Position numbers and translations under genes: made by a program. Positions 34,313 through 43,714 of a stretch of DNA of 64,000 nt are shown here, piece after piece. The number at the start of each line of letters is the position of its first letter. Position 1 is the first letter of the stretch. The notes beneath the pieces are model-generated. The model had not been told where the DNA came from, did not search any database, and saw only the letters and a list, made by a program, of their open reading frames with translations. Source of the stretch: WLXB01 sp040221475 (GTDB lineage: Bacteria > Pseudomonadota > Alphaproteobacteria > Rhodospirillales > Rhodospirillaceae); NCBI GenBank assembly GCA_040221475.1, contig JAVKEJ010000027.1, forward strand, positions 93,999-157,998. The letters are read 5' to 3'.

Positions 34313-35350
34313 ATGAATAGTATTTCACCCAGCATTAAGCCCAGCCTGTTAACGCCGAGCCGTAGCTATAAGCCGTTCCGGTATCCGTGGGCGCATGACT
34401 TCTGGAAACGCCAGCAGCAAATTCACTGGATGCCGGAAGAAGTGCCTTTGGGTGAAGATTGTAAAGACTGGGCGAATAATCTAACGGATTCCGAGCGCAA
34501 CCTTCTGACCCAGATTTTTCGTTTCTTCACGCAGTCTGATGTTGAAGTGAACGACAATTACATGGAGCGTTACAGCCGGGTCTTTAAGCCAACGGAAATT
34601 AAAATGATGTTGGCCGCGTTCTCGAATATCGAGACTGTTCACATTGCCGCGTATGCGCTTCTGCTTGAGACAATCGGCATGCCCGAGAGTGAATTTACCG
34701 CCTTTCTTGAATATGAAGAAATGGCAGCCAAGCATGATTACATGCAAAAATTTACCGTCGACAATCCGGCGGAAATTGCGCGCACTGTCGCAATGTTTGG
34801 TGGCTTCACCGAGGGGCTGCAGCTGTTTGCCAGCTTCGCCATGTTGTTGAACTTCCCGCGTCAAAATAAAATGAAGGGTATGGGGCAAATCGTGTCGTGG
34901 TCGGTGCGTGATGAAAGCCTGCATTGTGAAGGTATGATCAAACTCTTTCATACCTTTTGCCAGGAAACCCAATGCCTGACGCCTGCCTTGAAGGATGACA
35001 TTACGGATTGCGCCCGCACGGTTGTCGATATGGAAGACAAATTTATTGACTTAGCGTTTGAAATGGGGCCGATCAATGGCATGACGCCAAAAGATATTCA
35101 GTCGTATATCCGTTACATTGCGGATTGGCGTTTGCAGCAACTTGGCCTGCAGCCAATTTATAATATCAAAGAACATCCTATTCCCTGGCTGGAAGAAATT
35201 CTAAATGGTGTTGAGCATGCGAACTTTTTTGAAGCGCGTGCCACGGAATATTCAAAGAATGCGACCAGGGGTGAATGGCACGGGGCTGATGGTGTTTGGG
35301 CGCATTTCGATAAAATGGCCGCGCAGAATAAAGAGACTGCTGCATCTTAA
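34313..35350 (+). CDS. nrdB: Class I ribonucleotide reductase small subunit
   Basis: A 345-residue NrdB. Metal ligands align with the E. coli spacing: Asp76, Glu107, His110, Glu166, Glu200 and His203. The radical tyrosine is Tyr114 in ETVHIAAY, at the same distance from Glu107 as in class Ia enzymes, so this is a tyrosyl-radical type rather than the Phe-bearing class Ic. No ATP-cone is attached. It forms the radical-generating partner of the NrdA upstream. Confidence 0.94.
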   Translation: MNSISPSIKPSLLTPSRSYKPFRYPWAHDFWKRQQQIHWMPEEVPLGEDCKDWANNLTDSERNLLTQIFRFFTQSDVEVNDNYMERYSRVFKPTEIKMMLAAFSNIETVHIAAYALLLETIGMPESEFTAFLEYEEMAAKHDYMQKFTVDNPAEIARTVAMFGGFTEGLQLFASFAMLLNFPRQNKMKGMGQIVSWSVRDESLHCEGMIKLFHTFCQETQCLTPALKDDITDCARTVVDMEDKFIDLAFEMGPINGMTPKDIQSYIRYIADWRLQQLGLQPIYNIKEHPIPWLEEILNGVEHANFFEARATEYSKNATRGEWHGADGVWAHFDKMAAQNKETAAS

Positions 35351-35471
35351 ATTCAAGCGTTTTTGAATTAAGTTTGAAGCCAAAGTGACCGTTTTTTGAC
35401 GGTCGTAGATGAGACGTTTTTTACCCTTATTGCTGCATGTAAGATAAACCCTTCTTCATAGGAGAAGCTCC

Positions 35472-36506
35472 ATGGTTTATCGTATTATTGTTGCTGTTGC
35501 CTGTTCACTGTTCTTTCCCGCCGCAGTGTCAGCGCAATCCCTGCCGTGGCCGCTGATTATTGGGCATCGAGGGGCGAGCGGCCTTTTACCAGAGCACACC
35601 CTAGAGGCTTATGAATTGGCAATTGCTCAAGGTGCTCATTTCATCGAGCCAGACTTGGTCAGCACTAAAGATGGTGTCTTAATTGCGCGACACGAGAATG
35701 AGTTGTCGGATACGACGGACGTTGCGCTAAAATTTCCCGAGCGCAAGACAACGCGTGTGATTGATGGTCTCGAATTTACCGGGTGGTTTTCTGAAGACTT
35801 CACCCTGGCTGAAATAAAGACGCTGCGTGCAACGCAGCGATTACCGTTCCGCGATCAAAGCTTGAATGGGAAATACCTAATTCCAACGCTTGATGAAGTG
35901 CTCACGTTGATCAAACGCGAGAGCGCTGTGCGGGGGCGTCCGATTGGGATTTACCCGGAAACGAAGCACCCGAGTTATCATCAAAGTATAGGGTTGGCAT
36001 TAGAGCAGCCACTTTTGGGTTCGCTTAGAACTGCGGGTTTGACGCGAACAGATGACTGGGTGTTCATTCAATCTTTTGAAGTGAAAAATCTAAAGTTACT
36101 GAATGAGGCGACTGATCTGCGTCTCATACAGTTGCTAGGCTTTGGAACAGAGCAACCCTTTGATCAAGCAATCTCAGGAGCAAGTTTGTCCTATCAAGAC
36201 ATGATTACGGACAGGGGGCTTCAAAATATTGCGACCTATGCGGATGGTATTGGGCCGTGGAAAGTGCTGATTGTGCCGCAAGACCGTGAGGGTAATCCGT
36301 TTCCAGCTACGGACTTGATTCCACGCGCACATGCTGCTGGTTTGGTGGTGCACGCCTACACGTTTAGAGACGAGCCCCGCTACTTGATGAAGCGTTACAA
36401 TGGTGATCCGTTAGCTGAATACCGACACTTCTTTGCTTTGGGTGTGGATGGCGTGTTTACGGATTTTCCTGGGTCGGCGGTGGGGGCAATTCCTGCATCA
36501 CCTTAA
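35472..36506 (+). CDS. glpQ: Periplasmic glycerophosphodiester phosphodiesterase
   Basis: A 344-residue GDPD with a signal peptide (IVAVACSLFFPAAVSA, cleavage near AQS). It has the family catalytic opening IIGHRGASGLLPEHTLEAY, the metal-binding FIEPDLVSTKDG and LIARHENELSDTTDV, then IYPETKHPSYH, all as in GlpQ. It hydrolyses glycerophosphodiesters to glycerol 3-phosphate and an alcohol in the periplasm. AGGAG precedes the ATG. It stands alone before an AT-rich gap. Confidence 0.92.
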   Translation: MVYRIIVAVACSLFFPAAVSAQSLPWPLIIGHRGASGLLPEHTLEAYELAIAQGAHFIEPDLVSTKDGVLIARHENELSDTTDVALKFPERKTTRVIDGLEFTGWFSEDFTLAEIKTLRATQRLPFRDQSLNGKYLIPTLDEVLTLIKRESAVRGRPIGIYPETKHPSYHQSIGLALEQPLLGSLRTAGLTRTDDWVFIQSFEVKNLKLLNEATDLRLIQLLGFGTEQPFDQAISGASLSYQDMITDRGLQNIATYADGIGPWKVLIVPQDREGNPFPATDLIPRAHAAGLVVHAYTFRDEPRYLMKRYNGDPLAEYRHFFALGVDGVFTDFPGSAVGAIPASP

Positions 36507-37134
36507 GGTGTGGTATGCTAGCTCCGTTGCGAATAAACATCGGCATAATTATTATGCTGAAAAGCAAGAGTGTACACAGGTAAAAAGGTGCTCTGAATTA
36601 TGCAGTTCACTAAGTGATATAATTACATCAATCTTGTTTCTCAACGGCACGTGATTATTAAAAAAAGTCCTTTATCTACCCTTATTGTATTAGCGCCGAA
36701 TAATTTTGCACCAATTACATTAACAGTTTTGCGCTTTCTGGACCCTATCAATACAATAAATATGATGGCTTCATCAAAGTTCGATAGCAAGCTTGAGCGC
36801 TAGCCGCTACTCAGGTCTATTTCCAGCATTTTGCCGTGTAAATTCTATCATATGACTGCGCGCTGAGGTTTTTTTGCGCCAAGCATAGTGCCAAACGTGA
36901 TAAATCTATTTGTAGTCTATAGTGTTAAGAGCGTTTCTAGCATCCTTTCATGGGCTTTACTTTGAAGAACTACTTTGCTGTCATGTGTGTGATTAGTCTT
37001 GCATATTTTTCAATCGATTCAGCATATATTAATTATAAACGTCGCCACCTTATTAAAGGTATTGGTCGAGTTAAGTATTAACTAAGCATCAATTAAATTA
37101 CGATGATAATAATAAGAAAAACGGGTTGGTAAAA
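36507..37134. other. AT-rich gap at the left edge of the glycan locus
   Basis: About 630 bases, distinctly AT-rich. One possible small gene (36950-37081) is the only coding candidate. The switch in composition marks the boundary between the housekeeping genes and the glycan locus. Confidence 0.5.
36950..37081 (+). CDS. Possible 43-residue membrane peptide
   Basis: The frame starts MGFTLKNYFAVMCVIS and continues with AYFSIDSAY, giving one hydrophobic helix (about residues 7-22) and a basic C-terminus (YKRRHLIKG). There is no clear ribosome site, so it could be chance. It is shorter than usual gene-calling limits. Confidence 0.3.
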   Translation: MGFTLKNYFAVMCVISLAYFSIDSAYINYKRRHLIKGIGRVKY

Positions 37135-38307
37135 ATGATGAGTAGTAAAATCTTGTATCACTTTTACGATCTTGATCATGCTGCTCCAACCTTCAATGCA
37201 TTGGTACAATTCGTGTCGGCCGAAATAGCTCGTGTTGAGGCTACTAATTGTGATGCGATTCGCACAATCTTTGTTCCTGGTTTTCAAGAGGGATTTAATA
37301 CAACTAAGGAATATGATTTGGAGACAAAGAGGATGAGATTCTGGAGCATCTTGCTCCCATCTCTAAAGCTCATAAGTTCAAATAAATCATTTATAGTTCT
37401 CGATAATCGCGACGAGGCAAAAGAGCTTCTCGAAAAGGCAGATGGTCCTGTTTTTCCATTCGGTTACGAGCTCGACAGGTCTTCGGATTGCTGCCAAATG
37501 CATACCTCTACATTAAACGCTTACCTTGGGTATAAGGCTCCTACTATTCGGCCGCCACGAAGGGCTGTTGAGTTTGTTAAAAAATTAATAAATCGAGTTT
37601 GCCCGGGACAAAAGTTTGTAACACTAACTGCGCGGGGCTCGACGCATTTGACGCAGCGTAATTCGTCTCAAGAAACCTTGAACAAGGTAGCGAATTACAT
37701 GCAACAGAATGGTTACTTTGTATTTTTTTTGCCGGACTATGACGTCGCTATGGAAGTTCAAGACAGTTTTGTTTCTGGAGCATATTTGTGCAGAGAAGCT
37801 GCAGTAGACTTAACCTTCCGCGCCGCCTTGTATGAGTTAGCCTCTCTTAACATCGGTGAGGGGGGGTGTATGACATTGTGCTGCTTTAATGACCGCTGCA
37901 ACTATATATTTGGTAATTTACGATGGTCGCACAGGGGCAGAGACAGCGAGACGGCTTTAAGAGAAGAGCTCTTTGCTAGTGGCAAAGGAGTAAACTACCA
38001 CAACACTTTTGCGAGGTGGTTGTGGTCGTTAGATGACCCAGACGAAACCATTGACGCTTGTTCTGATTTTATAAATTATTCACGAGGCGAGGCTGTTGAT
38101 ATCAACAAAAACACTGAGAGCCTTGATGAAGTTTTGGAGTTATTATCTTCAATGTTTGGCCATGATACCGCGGATCGGATTAGGTCTGACTATCTGAATC
38201 GAGCAAATGGACCGCTGTTTGTAAATCGTGAATATGAGCGGAAACAAACGCGTACCATGAAGTATGTCTTGAGAAGACCTGATATGGAAATCTTGGCTGA
38301 TTACTGA
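37135..38307 (+). CDS. Unknown glycan-locus protein
   Basis: A 390-residue protein from the ATG at 37135 (a TTG nine bases upstream is also possible). It is soluble, with no signal peptide. A central block, FVTLTARGSTHLTQRNSS followed by YMQQNGYFVFFLPDYD, resembles a recurring pattern (R..RNS then a GYxVVxxPD strand) in polysaccharide-locus proteins related to glycosyltransferases. The family cannot be named with confidence. A degenerate fragment of the same pattern lies downstream at 38481-38696, so the gene was probably once duplicated. Confidence 0.65.
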   Translation: MMSSKILYHFYDLDHAAPTFNALVQFVSAEIARVEATNCDAIRTIFVPGFQEGFNTTKEYDLETKRMRFWSILLPSLKLISSNKSFIVLDNRDEAKELLEKADGPVFPFGYELDRSSDCCQMHTSTLNAYLGYKAPTIRPPRRAVEFVKKLINRVCPGQKFVTLTARGSTHLTQRNSSQETLNKVANYMQQNGYFVFFLPDYDVAMEVQDSFVSGAYLCREAAVDLTFRAALYELASLNIGEGGCMTLCCFNDRCNYIFGNLRWSHRGRDSETALREELFASGKGVNYHNTFARWLWSLDDPDETIDACSDFINYSRGEAVDINKNTESLDEVLELLSSMFGHDTADRIRSDYLNRANGPLFVNREYERKQTRTMKYVLRRPDMEILADY

Positions 38308-38374
38308 AGGCCAAAACGACATTCCCAGGAAATCATATCAATTGTCCGACTGTTTTATTTTTTACAGTTTAAGA

Positions 38375-38479
38375 ATGATGGGGCAAATCAAACCAATCAT
38401 TGAAGAGATGCTCAAGGTTCAATCTGTTGTTGGTGTTTTTGCCTTGATCTATTCCTTCAAATACCTAGGCGTCCCATAA
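38375..38479 (+). pseudogene. Truncated copy of the N-terminus of the gene at 39950
   Basis: A 34-codon frame starting MMGQIKPIIEEMLKV lines up with the start of the protein at 39950 (SRIKKVVEELLAVEAAV), sharing the I-x-x-(I/V)(I/V)EE(M/L)L pattern and a following FxLxY/SFxxLxxxP stretch. It stops after 34 codons. It looks like a remnant of a duplicated or rearranged glycan gene. Confidence 0.45.
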
Positions 38480-38480
38480 A

Positions 38481-38698
38481 ATGACCCGGCATGGTCAGCG
38501 GTGCGAATGCCAGGTAATTTATAATCGTTGGAGTAATATTCTCGGCGGTGGTTATGAAATCGCCATGGCTAGTTGTTATTCGGATGAACGAACCAGAGAT
38601 ATGCATATCGTGCGCAATTACCAGAATGGCCATTTTATATTCTCTTTGCCGGACCACGGCTTCGCTATGGAAATGTATAAAATAAGGGTTTATTAGTG
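38481..38698 (+). pseudogene. Remnant of a paralogue of the gene at 37135
   Basis: The short frame contains NYQNGHFIFSLPDHGFAMEM, which matches NYMQQNGYFVFFLPDYDVAMEV of the unknown gene at 37135. It then stops, and upstream residues align only loosely. The next gene starts at its end. Together with the fragment at 38375 it marks a scar of duplicated glycan genes. Confidence 0.55.
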
Positions 38699-39943
38699 TT
38701 AGGTGAACGTGACGTTGCCATTATTGGTGATGGGTCTGCTCGATATGATGGGCGAGAAATTTTATTTTTATATTCTAGTGCCCATGACCGTTATTTAACG
38801 CACAGAACCTCCGTAAAAGTATATGCGGCTGCTTACCAGAAGTGGGGTATCGGACCGCACTTCCTTGATCTTGCATCAGAAAATTTTGCGGCTGAATTTC
38901 TTAAGCATTTCGAGTCTTCTGCCTTGCTGGCTGTTCATTGTGAGCAGGGCTGGGGCGTGGATATTGTTTTGGAAAATGGACAAGACCCTTTCGTCACATA
39001 TGGTAAGCCAGCGATCTCTCATATACGCGATTATCCATTTTATCCTTGGCTTATGTGCAAGACGCTCCAAGCCCTTCCAAATCGATTGCTTCACTATACG
39101 GAAGCCTCTGCCAGTGATTTCTCTGCGAGGTTTGGGGCTGTAGCTCACCGTCAAACGCACAGCTTCGCGCCTCACATTTACTTAGACAGTAATCCGCGCA
39201 TGGATGACATTTATAGACCTCAACGCGATCGTGATATTGATCTTCTTTATGTTGGGTCTTACACCGACCCAGAAAAATTTAGGAGTGAGTATCTCGCAAA
39301 CTATAAGGGAAGCGAGCGAGTGTTCGATGACCTTATTGAGCGGGCGTGCCATGATTTCCATGGCGTGTACTGGCAGCATGTGGAAGCGGTTGCCAGTTCT
39401 CATGGTATTGCACCCGATTTGTCACAGGCGATTTATAGGGATCTGTTGGTTCAAGGAAACCAATACATTCGCATGGAACGCCGCCGTCTTTTACTGGCCA
39501 AGTTGGCACCTTATCCCCTGCATTTGATTTGGTCCGGGGATCCGCCAGATATCAAGCTGCATCCAGATACAGTATTGGTTTCCGGCAACACGTTTCCTGA
39601 GACCTTAGAATTAATGGGGCGTGCTAAAGCGATGGCAATGTGCTTAAACAACTTCCCATGCTCCGTTAGTGAGCGCTTTCTGAGCAGCATGCACAGAGGT
39701 GCAGCTGTTCTATGTCATGGCAATGTACTCATCGATGCGTATTTCAAGGATGGGGAGAACTTTTTGCGTTTTGATGATGAGTTTGAGAATGTTCCAACTC
39801 AAATTGAAAAATTGCGAGACACAGCATGCATAAAAACCATGACGGATAATGCACGCAATGTCGTGATGCGCGAGTTCTCACCAGAGAGACGAATTGAGCA
39901 ATTTTTATCTTCACTCGATATGTTTTACCAGGGTGGGGTGTAG
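38696..39943 (+). CDS. Glycosyltransferase-like protein, GT1-type C-domain
   Basis: A 415-residue protein started at the GTG at 38696 with AAGGG upstream; the start overlaps the preceding remnant. The C-terminal half has the Glyco_trans_1_2 layout: DIDLLYVGSYTDPEKFR, HLIWSGDPPDIKLHP, LELMGRAKAMAMCLNNFPCSVSERFL (split by its hydrophobic core) and GAAVLCHG. The N-terminal half is divergent. It should be a cytoplasmic sugar transferase for a surface glycan. The next gene follows after six bases. Confidence 0.72.
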   Translation: MLGERDVAIIGDGSARYDGREILFLYSSAHDRYLTHRTSVKVYAAAYQKWGIGPHFLDLASENFAAEFLKHFESSALLAVHCEQGWGVDIVLENGQDPFVTYGKPAISHIRDYPFYPWLMCKTLQALPNRLLHYTEASASDFSARFGAVAHRQTHSFAPHIYLDSNPRMDDIYRPQRDRDIDLLYVGSYTDPEKFRSEYLANYKGSERVFDDLIERACHDFHGVYWQHVEAVASSHGIAPDLSQAIYRDLLVQGNQYIRMERRRLLLAKLAPYPLHLIWSGDPPDIKLHPDTVLVSGNTFPETLELMGRAKAMAMCLNNFPCSVSERFLSSMHRGAAVLCHGNVLIDAYFKDGENFLRFDDEFENVPTQIEKLRDTACIKTMTDNARNVVMREFSPERRIEQFLSSLDMFYQGGV

Positions 39944-39949
39944 ATTACC

Positions 39950-41437
39950 GTGTCGCAAAGTCGCATTAAAAAAGTAGTTGAAGAGTTGTTGGCTGTGGAA
40001 GCTGCAGTTGATGTGAATGCCCTCTCGTTTGGAGGACTCAAATTGTGGCCGTTGATTCGGCGCATGCATCACTTTACACGCGTTCAAAAAGATCCCAATC
40101 AACCGACAAAATTAGAAGACATAAATAGTGAAACATCACCGGTTCTCGGTCTTGAGTGGTCCGGGTGTCATATAGACCGGCCGAAAACAAGGGATTGGCA
40201 GTGTCAGGTGATGTCGGGGGAGGAAAAAGCAGACGTTATTTTTGTTTCAAGGCTGCTTGATCATACGGATCTTATGAACGGGCTGCCTTATAACCGCCTG
40301 ATCGATCCTTGGCTCCATGAGTGCCGAAAACAGATTAAAGCTTTGAAGATTGAGTTCTTTGAATCTGGCCAAGAATTTTCTGATGAGCGTTTTGAGCCGA
40401 CGTATGGATACGAATTGCCACCTTGGGAAAATGATGAATTGATGCGTGGTATGCCGTCCGAAGTTGAGGGCTTCGGTCCGGTGATTGAGGTCTTTCGGAG
40501 GGTAAGTGACCGCCCGCCGACTTTCAAAGGGATATCGTCCTATTTACCAAGACTGTGGGCGCGCAAGAAAACCTTTTCAGAGTTGTTGGTGCGTTTGAAG
40601 CCCAAGTTAGTATGCGTGATATGTTATTATTCAACAGATATGTTTGCTTTGGTGTGGGCGTGTCGAGATTTAGGTATTCCCATTGCAGATATACAACATG
40701 GGCAGCAGGGAGCATACCATTCCTTGTATAACCACTGGACCGTATCGCCAAAAAATGGCTACGACTTGGTTCCGGATTTCTTTCTGTGTTGGAATGAGCG
40801 TATTCGCGCCATGCAGCAAGAGACTGTGCCGGATCCTGAGCATAGACCGCATTCAATAGTGACTGGAAACGCTTGGGTGGATTTATGGTCTCAGGGCGGA
40901 CCTCTAAAGGTCTCAAAAGAGATGCAATCTTTTATAGATAGTTATAGCGCGCGAAAAACTGTGCTCGTGGGCTTGCAGCCTAAAGAAGACTTTTTCCCAG
41001 ATAACTTGCCGTCCGCTATGCGCCGCACACCAGATTGGCTTTGGTTGTTACGCGTTCATCCCCATCAACGTTATCGCATTCCTGAAATTAAAGTATTTTT
41101 GTCAGCGGCAGGACTCGAGAATTTTGAGATTGATCACTCAACCCATGCGCCGCTTTATGCGTTGTTGCGAAGTGTGTCTCATGTTGTGACCCCCTTCTCT
41201 TCGTTGGCACTGGAAGCTGACCAGTTTGGTTGTCCAGTGACTATTATTGACCCCGATGGGCTTGAAGCTTACGAACCGGAAATTTCTAAAGGGATATTTG
41301 GCTATGCGGTTAAGCCCAAAGATATCATTTCTTCTATCGCTGATCGGTCTCGACCAGAATATACTATGATATCACAGCAAGAATTTTTACGTGATCGTGT
41401 GCAAGTGTTAGCTGATATTTGTGACCGTACCTTATAA
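39950..41437 (+). CDS. Capsule-type surface carbohydrate biosynthesis protein
   Basis: A 495-residue protein started at the GTG at 39950. The C-terminal two thirds show the capsule-polysaccharide-synthesis / glycerophosphotransferase-like pattern: IADIQHGQQGAYH, VPDFFLCWNERIRAM, SIVTGNAWVDLW, VLVGLQPKED, WLLRVHPHQRYR and VVTPFSSLALEADQFG, all typical of KpsC/KpsS- or TagF-like GT-B proteins. A truncated copy of its N-terminus lies at 38375. It converges on the nonulosonate gene set, 24 bases away. Confidence 0.75.
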   Translation: MSQSRIKKVVEELLAVEAAVDVNALSFGGLKLWPLIRRMHHFTRVQKDPNQPTKLEDINSETSPVLGLEWSGCHIDRPKTRDWQCQVMSGEEKADVIFVSRLLDHTDLMNGLPYNRLIDPWLHECRKQIKALKIEFFESGQEFSDERFEPTYGYELPPWENDELMRGMPSEVEGFGPVIEVFRRVSDRPPTFKGISSYLPRLWARKKTFSELLVRLKPKLVCVICYYSTDMFALVWACRDLGIPIADIQHGQQGAYHSLYNHWTVSPKNGYDLVPDFFLCWNERIRAMQQETVPDPEHRPHSIVTGNAWVDLWSQGGPLKVSKEMQSFIDSYSARKTVLVGLQPKEDFFPDNLPSAMRRTPDWLWLLRVHPHQRYRIPEIKVFLSAAGLENFEIDHSTHAPLYALLRSVSHVVTPFSSLALEADQFGCPVTIIDPDGLEAYEPEISKGIFGYAVKPKDIISSIADRSRPEYTMISQQEFLRDRVQVLADICDRTL

Positions 41438-41461
41438 ATCGCTTTGGCGAGTATGATCAAT

Positions 41462-42325
41462 TTAAGAAAGTAATGAGGTTGCCTGCTTCATTTCTTCATC
41501 ACTCAACGTATAAGCTTCTACTACCCATGGGAGTCCTGCGTATTGGTCGAGTAGGTTCCAAAACCAACTGCGGCTGCTGAAGGGTAGGTTTTGATCTTCT
41601 TGAGCGTCATTGTCGCTCAAGTGCAGAGCACTGGTGAATGGTTGTGTCCGCGCCATGAAGTCGTATGGGTCAAACCCCAATGCAGTTGCGGAGACGCGTA
41701 CATGACCAACATCAATAAGGAAGCTGACGTTGTTACGATTGATGTCAGACATGAATTTCTCAATTTCGTCTGCATCCGTCATGAGAAGCGGGTTTTCTGG
41801 CAACTCACTTAGGTAGATAGGTGAGATGACATTGTTTTCGATTAGTAATCTCTTGCCGCGCTGTTGCGCGTAATCTGCTACGTCCTGCACGGCATTGAGC
41901 ATGGTGTTGTAGGCACGTTCTTTGTCTATTTTGACATCTTTCAGTGCGGCGGCTTGTTCTTTAGGTTTACCCAACAGGCCAGCCGTTAGTGGCGCAGCAT
42001 ATCCCGCATGCAAACTATAAAAGGGGCAGTCCACAAGAACGGTTAGGTCAATTGCTGTTTTGCAATGATTGATACTCCACTCCAGGTCTTCTTGAGTTGC
42101 GGCAGAAAGATTTAACACAGCCGGATTGGCTGGGGCAGGAAAGTAATTGTGAATAAGAAAATGTAGTCCGGACTCCATGCCTGCTTTAATACTCGAAACA
42201 TAATTAGGGTCATGTTGCAGGCCAGAGCTCAGCTCTATCTGCGATACGTTTAAGCGCAAGGCATCATCAATCACATCTGAAATTGTATTTGTACGAAAAG
42301 CTCCAGAAGACACCCACACTGTCAT
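41462..42325 (-). CDS. TIM-barrel sugar isomerase/epimerase-like protein
   Basis: A 287-residue protein of the AP_endonuc_2 / sugar phosphate isomerase type: ISQIELSSGLQHDP, FLIHNYFPAP, FYSLHAGYAA, KRLLIENNVISP (metal-binding Glu), VSFLIDVGHVRVSA and ALHLSDNDAQED. It starts on the last base of the NeuB-like stop, so the two are translationally coupled. A role in making or modifying the nonulosonic acid precursor is likely from position; the exact reaction is not known. Confidence 0.8.
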   Translation of the reverse strand: MTVWVSSGAFRTNTISDVIDDALRLNVSQIELSSGLQHDPNYVSSIKAGMESGLHFLIHNYFPAPANPAVLNLSAATQEDLEWSINHCKTAIDLTVLVDCPFYSLHAGYAAPLTAGLLGKPKEQAAALKDVKIDKERAYNTMLNAVQDVADYAQQRGKRLLIENNVISPIYLSELPENPLLMTDADEIEKFMSDINRNNVSFLIDVGHVRVSATALGFDPYDFMARTQPFTSALHLSDNDAQEDQNLPFSSRSWFWNLLDQYAGLPWVVEAYTLSDEEMKQATSLLS

Positions 42326-43392
42326 TAACAGAGATCCGCTTTGTTAATATCAGCCCAAGATAACTGTGCTCCGGCCTCAACGGATTTAGATATCTGTGAC
42401 CCTATTACTAAATCCCAGTTCGCGGCAGAAATACCGGTTGCAGGCCTTTTCAAGATTAGATCTTTTTCTGAGAGAACATGCCCAGCTGGCAAAGAATTGC
42501 GCAGGACGATGCTACGTCGCATGCCTTCCATATTTCTTAATTCGTTTGGTGATGGAGCCTTGATGCCGGTGCCAAGGCTTTCCTCCGCTTCACGAATAAC
42601 GTTTACGTAATGCGATAGGGCTGCCCTATCGAGAGACGTTGATTGATCTGGTCCTGGCAGTTTGGTGTCTATTGTAAAGTGTTTCTCTAAGATGCACGCC
42701 CCTAAAGCAATTGCTGCGATCGCCGATGTCTCTGATTGTGTGTGGTCTGAGTATCCTACGGGTGTACCAAATTCTTGTGCCATTCGGATCATGGCTCTTA
42801 AATTCGCATCAGAGGAAGCGGAGGGATAGTTTGTTGTGCATTGTAGAAGGACGAAGTTCTCATGACCGGTTTCACGAATGGTTTTTGCTGCAATGTCTAC
42901 TTCTTCTAATGTCGCCATACCTGTTGATACAATAAGAGGTAAGCCGGTTTTGGCGGCATAACGAAGCATTGAGGGTTCGGCGGCATGTATAGATGCCATC
43001 TTCAAGGCGGGAGCCCCCACACTGACGAGAAAATCGACATCTTCTTCATTGTAGGGCGTGGAAAGAAATATAATTTCGTGTTCCCTACATGCTTTTATCA
43101 AATCTGGATAAGACTCTTCTGGCAACTCAAGAGACTTAAGCATATCGACTTGAGATTCGGAGGAATCAGTGACCTCGAGTTGATAAGCAGCTTTTGGTGC
43201 CTCTGCTGTGGCCACGCGTTCTGCGCGAAACGTCTGAAATTTCACACAATCTGCGCCGCATTCCGCTGAAGCTTTAATTAACTTTAATGCGAGCTCTGGG
43301 CTGCCATTATGATTTACACCAGCTTCTGAAATAATAAACGCTGGTTGATTGTGTCCGACGACGCGGCCACCAATGGATATCGTTTTTGCCAC
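42325..43392 (-). CDS. neuB: NeuB-like nonulosonic acid synthase
   Basis: A 355-residue synthase: FIISEAGVNHNGSPELALKL, DCVKFQTFRAERV, APALKMASIHA (active-site Lys and substrate loop), VSTGMATLEEVD, LQCTTNYPS and GYSDHT, then LEKHFTID. A C-terminal SAF/antifreeze-like domain follows (GHVLSEKDLILKRPATGIS). It condenses PEP with an N-acetyl-hexosamine-type sugar to give a sialic-acid-like nine-carbon sugar. Neighbours NeuA and an aminotransferase support this. Which nonulosonate is made (Neu, Leg, Pse) is not settled. Confidence 0.9.
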   Translation of the reverse strand: MAKTISIGGRVVGHNQPAFIISEAGVNHNGSPELALKLIKASAECGADCVKFQTFRAERVATAEAPKAAYQLEVTDSSESQVDMLKSLELPEESYPDLIKACREHEIIFLSTPYNEEDVDFLVSVGAPALKMASIHAAEPSMLRYAAKTGLPLIVSTGMATLEEVDIAAKTIRETGHENFVLLQCTTNYPSASSDANLRAMIRMAQEFGTPVGYSDHTQSETSAIAAIALGACILEKHFTIDTKLPGPDQSTSLDRAALSHYVNVIREAEESLGTGIKAPSPNELRNMEGMRRSIVLRNSLPAGHVLSEKDLILKRPATGISAANWDLVIGSQISKSVEAGAQLSWADINKADLC

Positions 43393-43714
43393 GTATCACC
43401 CGTGTTAAATTCAGGTCGAAATATAATGTGTCATTTTTTAGGGATTGGCTAGGACCGTATTCAACAGGCAAGCGGAGTAATAGGGTTTAGGTTTTATGTG
43501 CATTGTGAAAAGCAAGCCTGCCGACAACGTGGGTAGCTCATGTAAAACTAAAGTTGGGATTGAACAATCCCCTTCTTCTAAAGTGGTATCAATCAGTTCG
43601 GTTGCTTTGCAAACGTCATCTTGGTGACGACAAGCGATTTCTTTCTCTAAAAATTAAATCATTTTATCACTTATAAACTTGTAGCGCGTCGCAGCTTTTT
43701 GAGTGTTTTTGCAG
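43393..43714. other. Gap between neuA and neuB
   Basis: About 320 AT-rich bases without a gene. Because the genes on both sides run leftward, it may hold a separate promoter for neuB. Nothing specific is seen. Confidence 0.4.
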
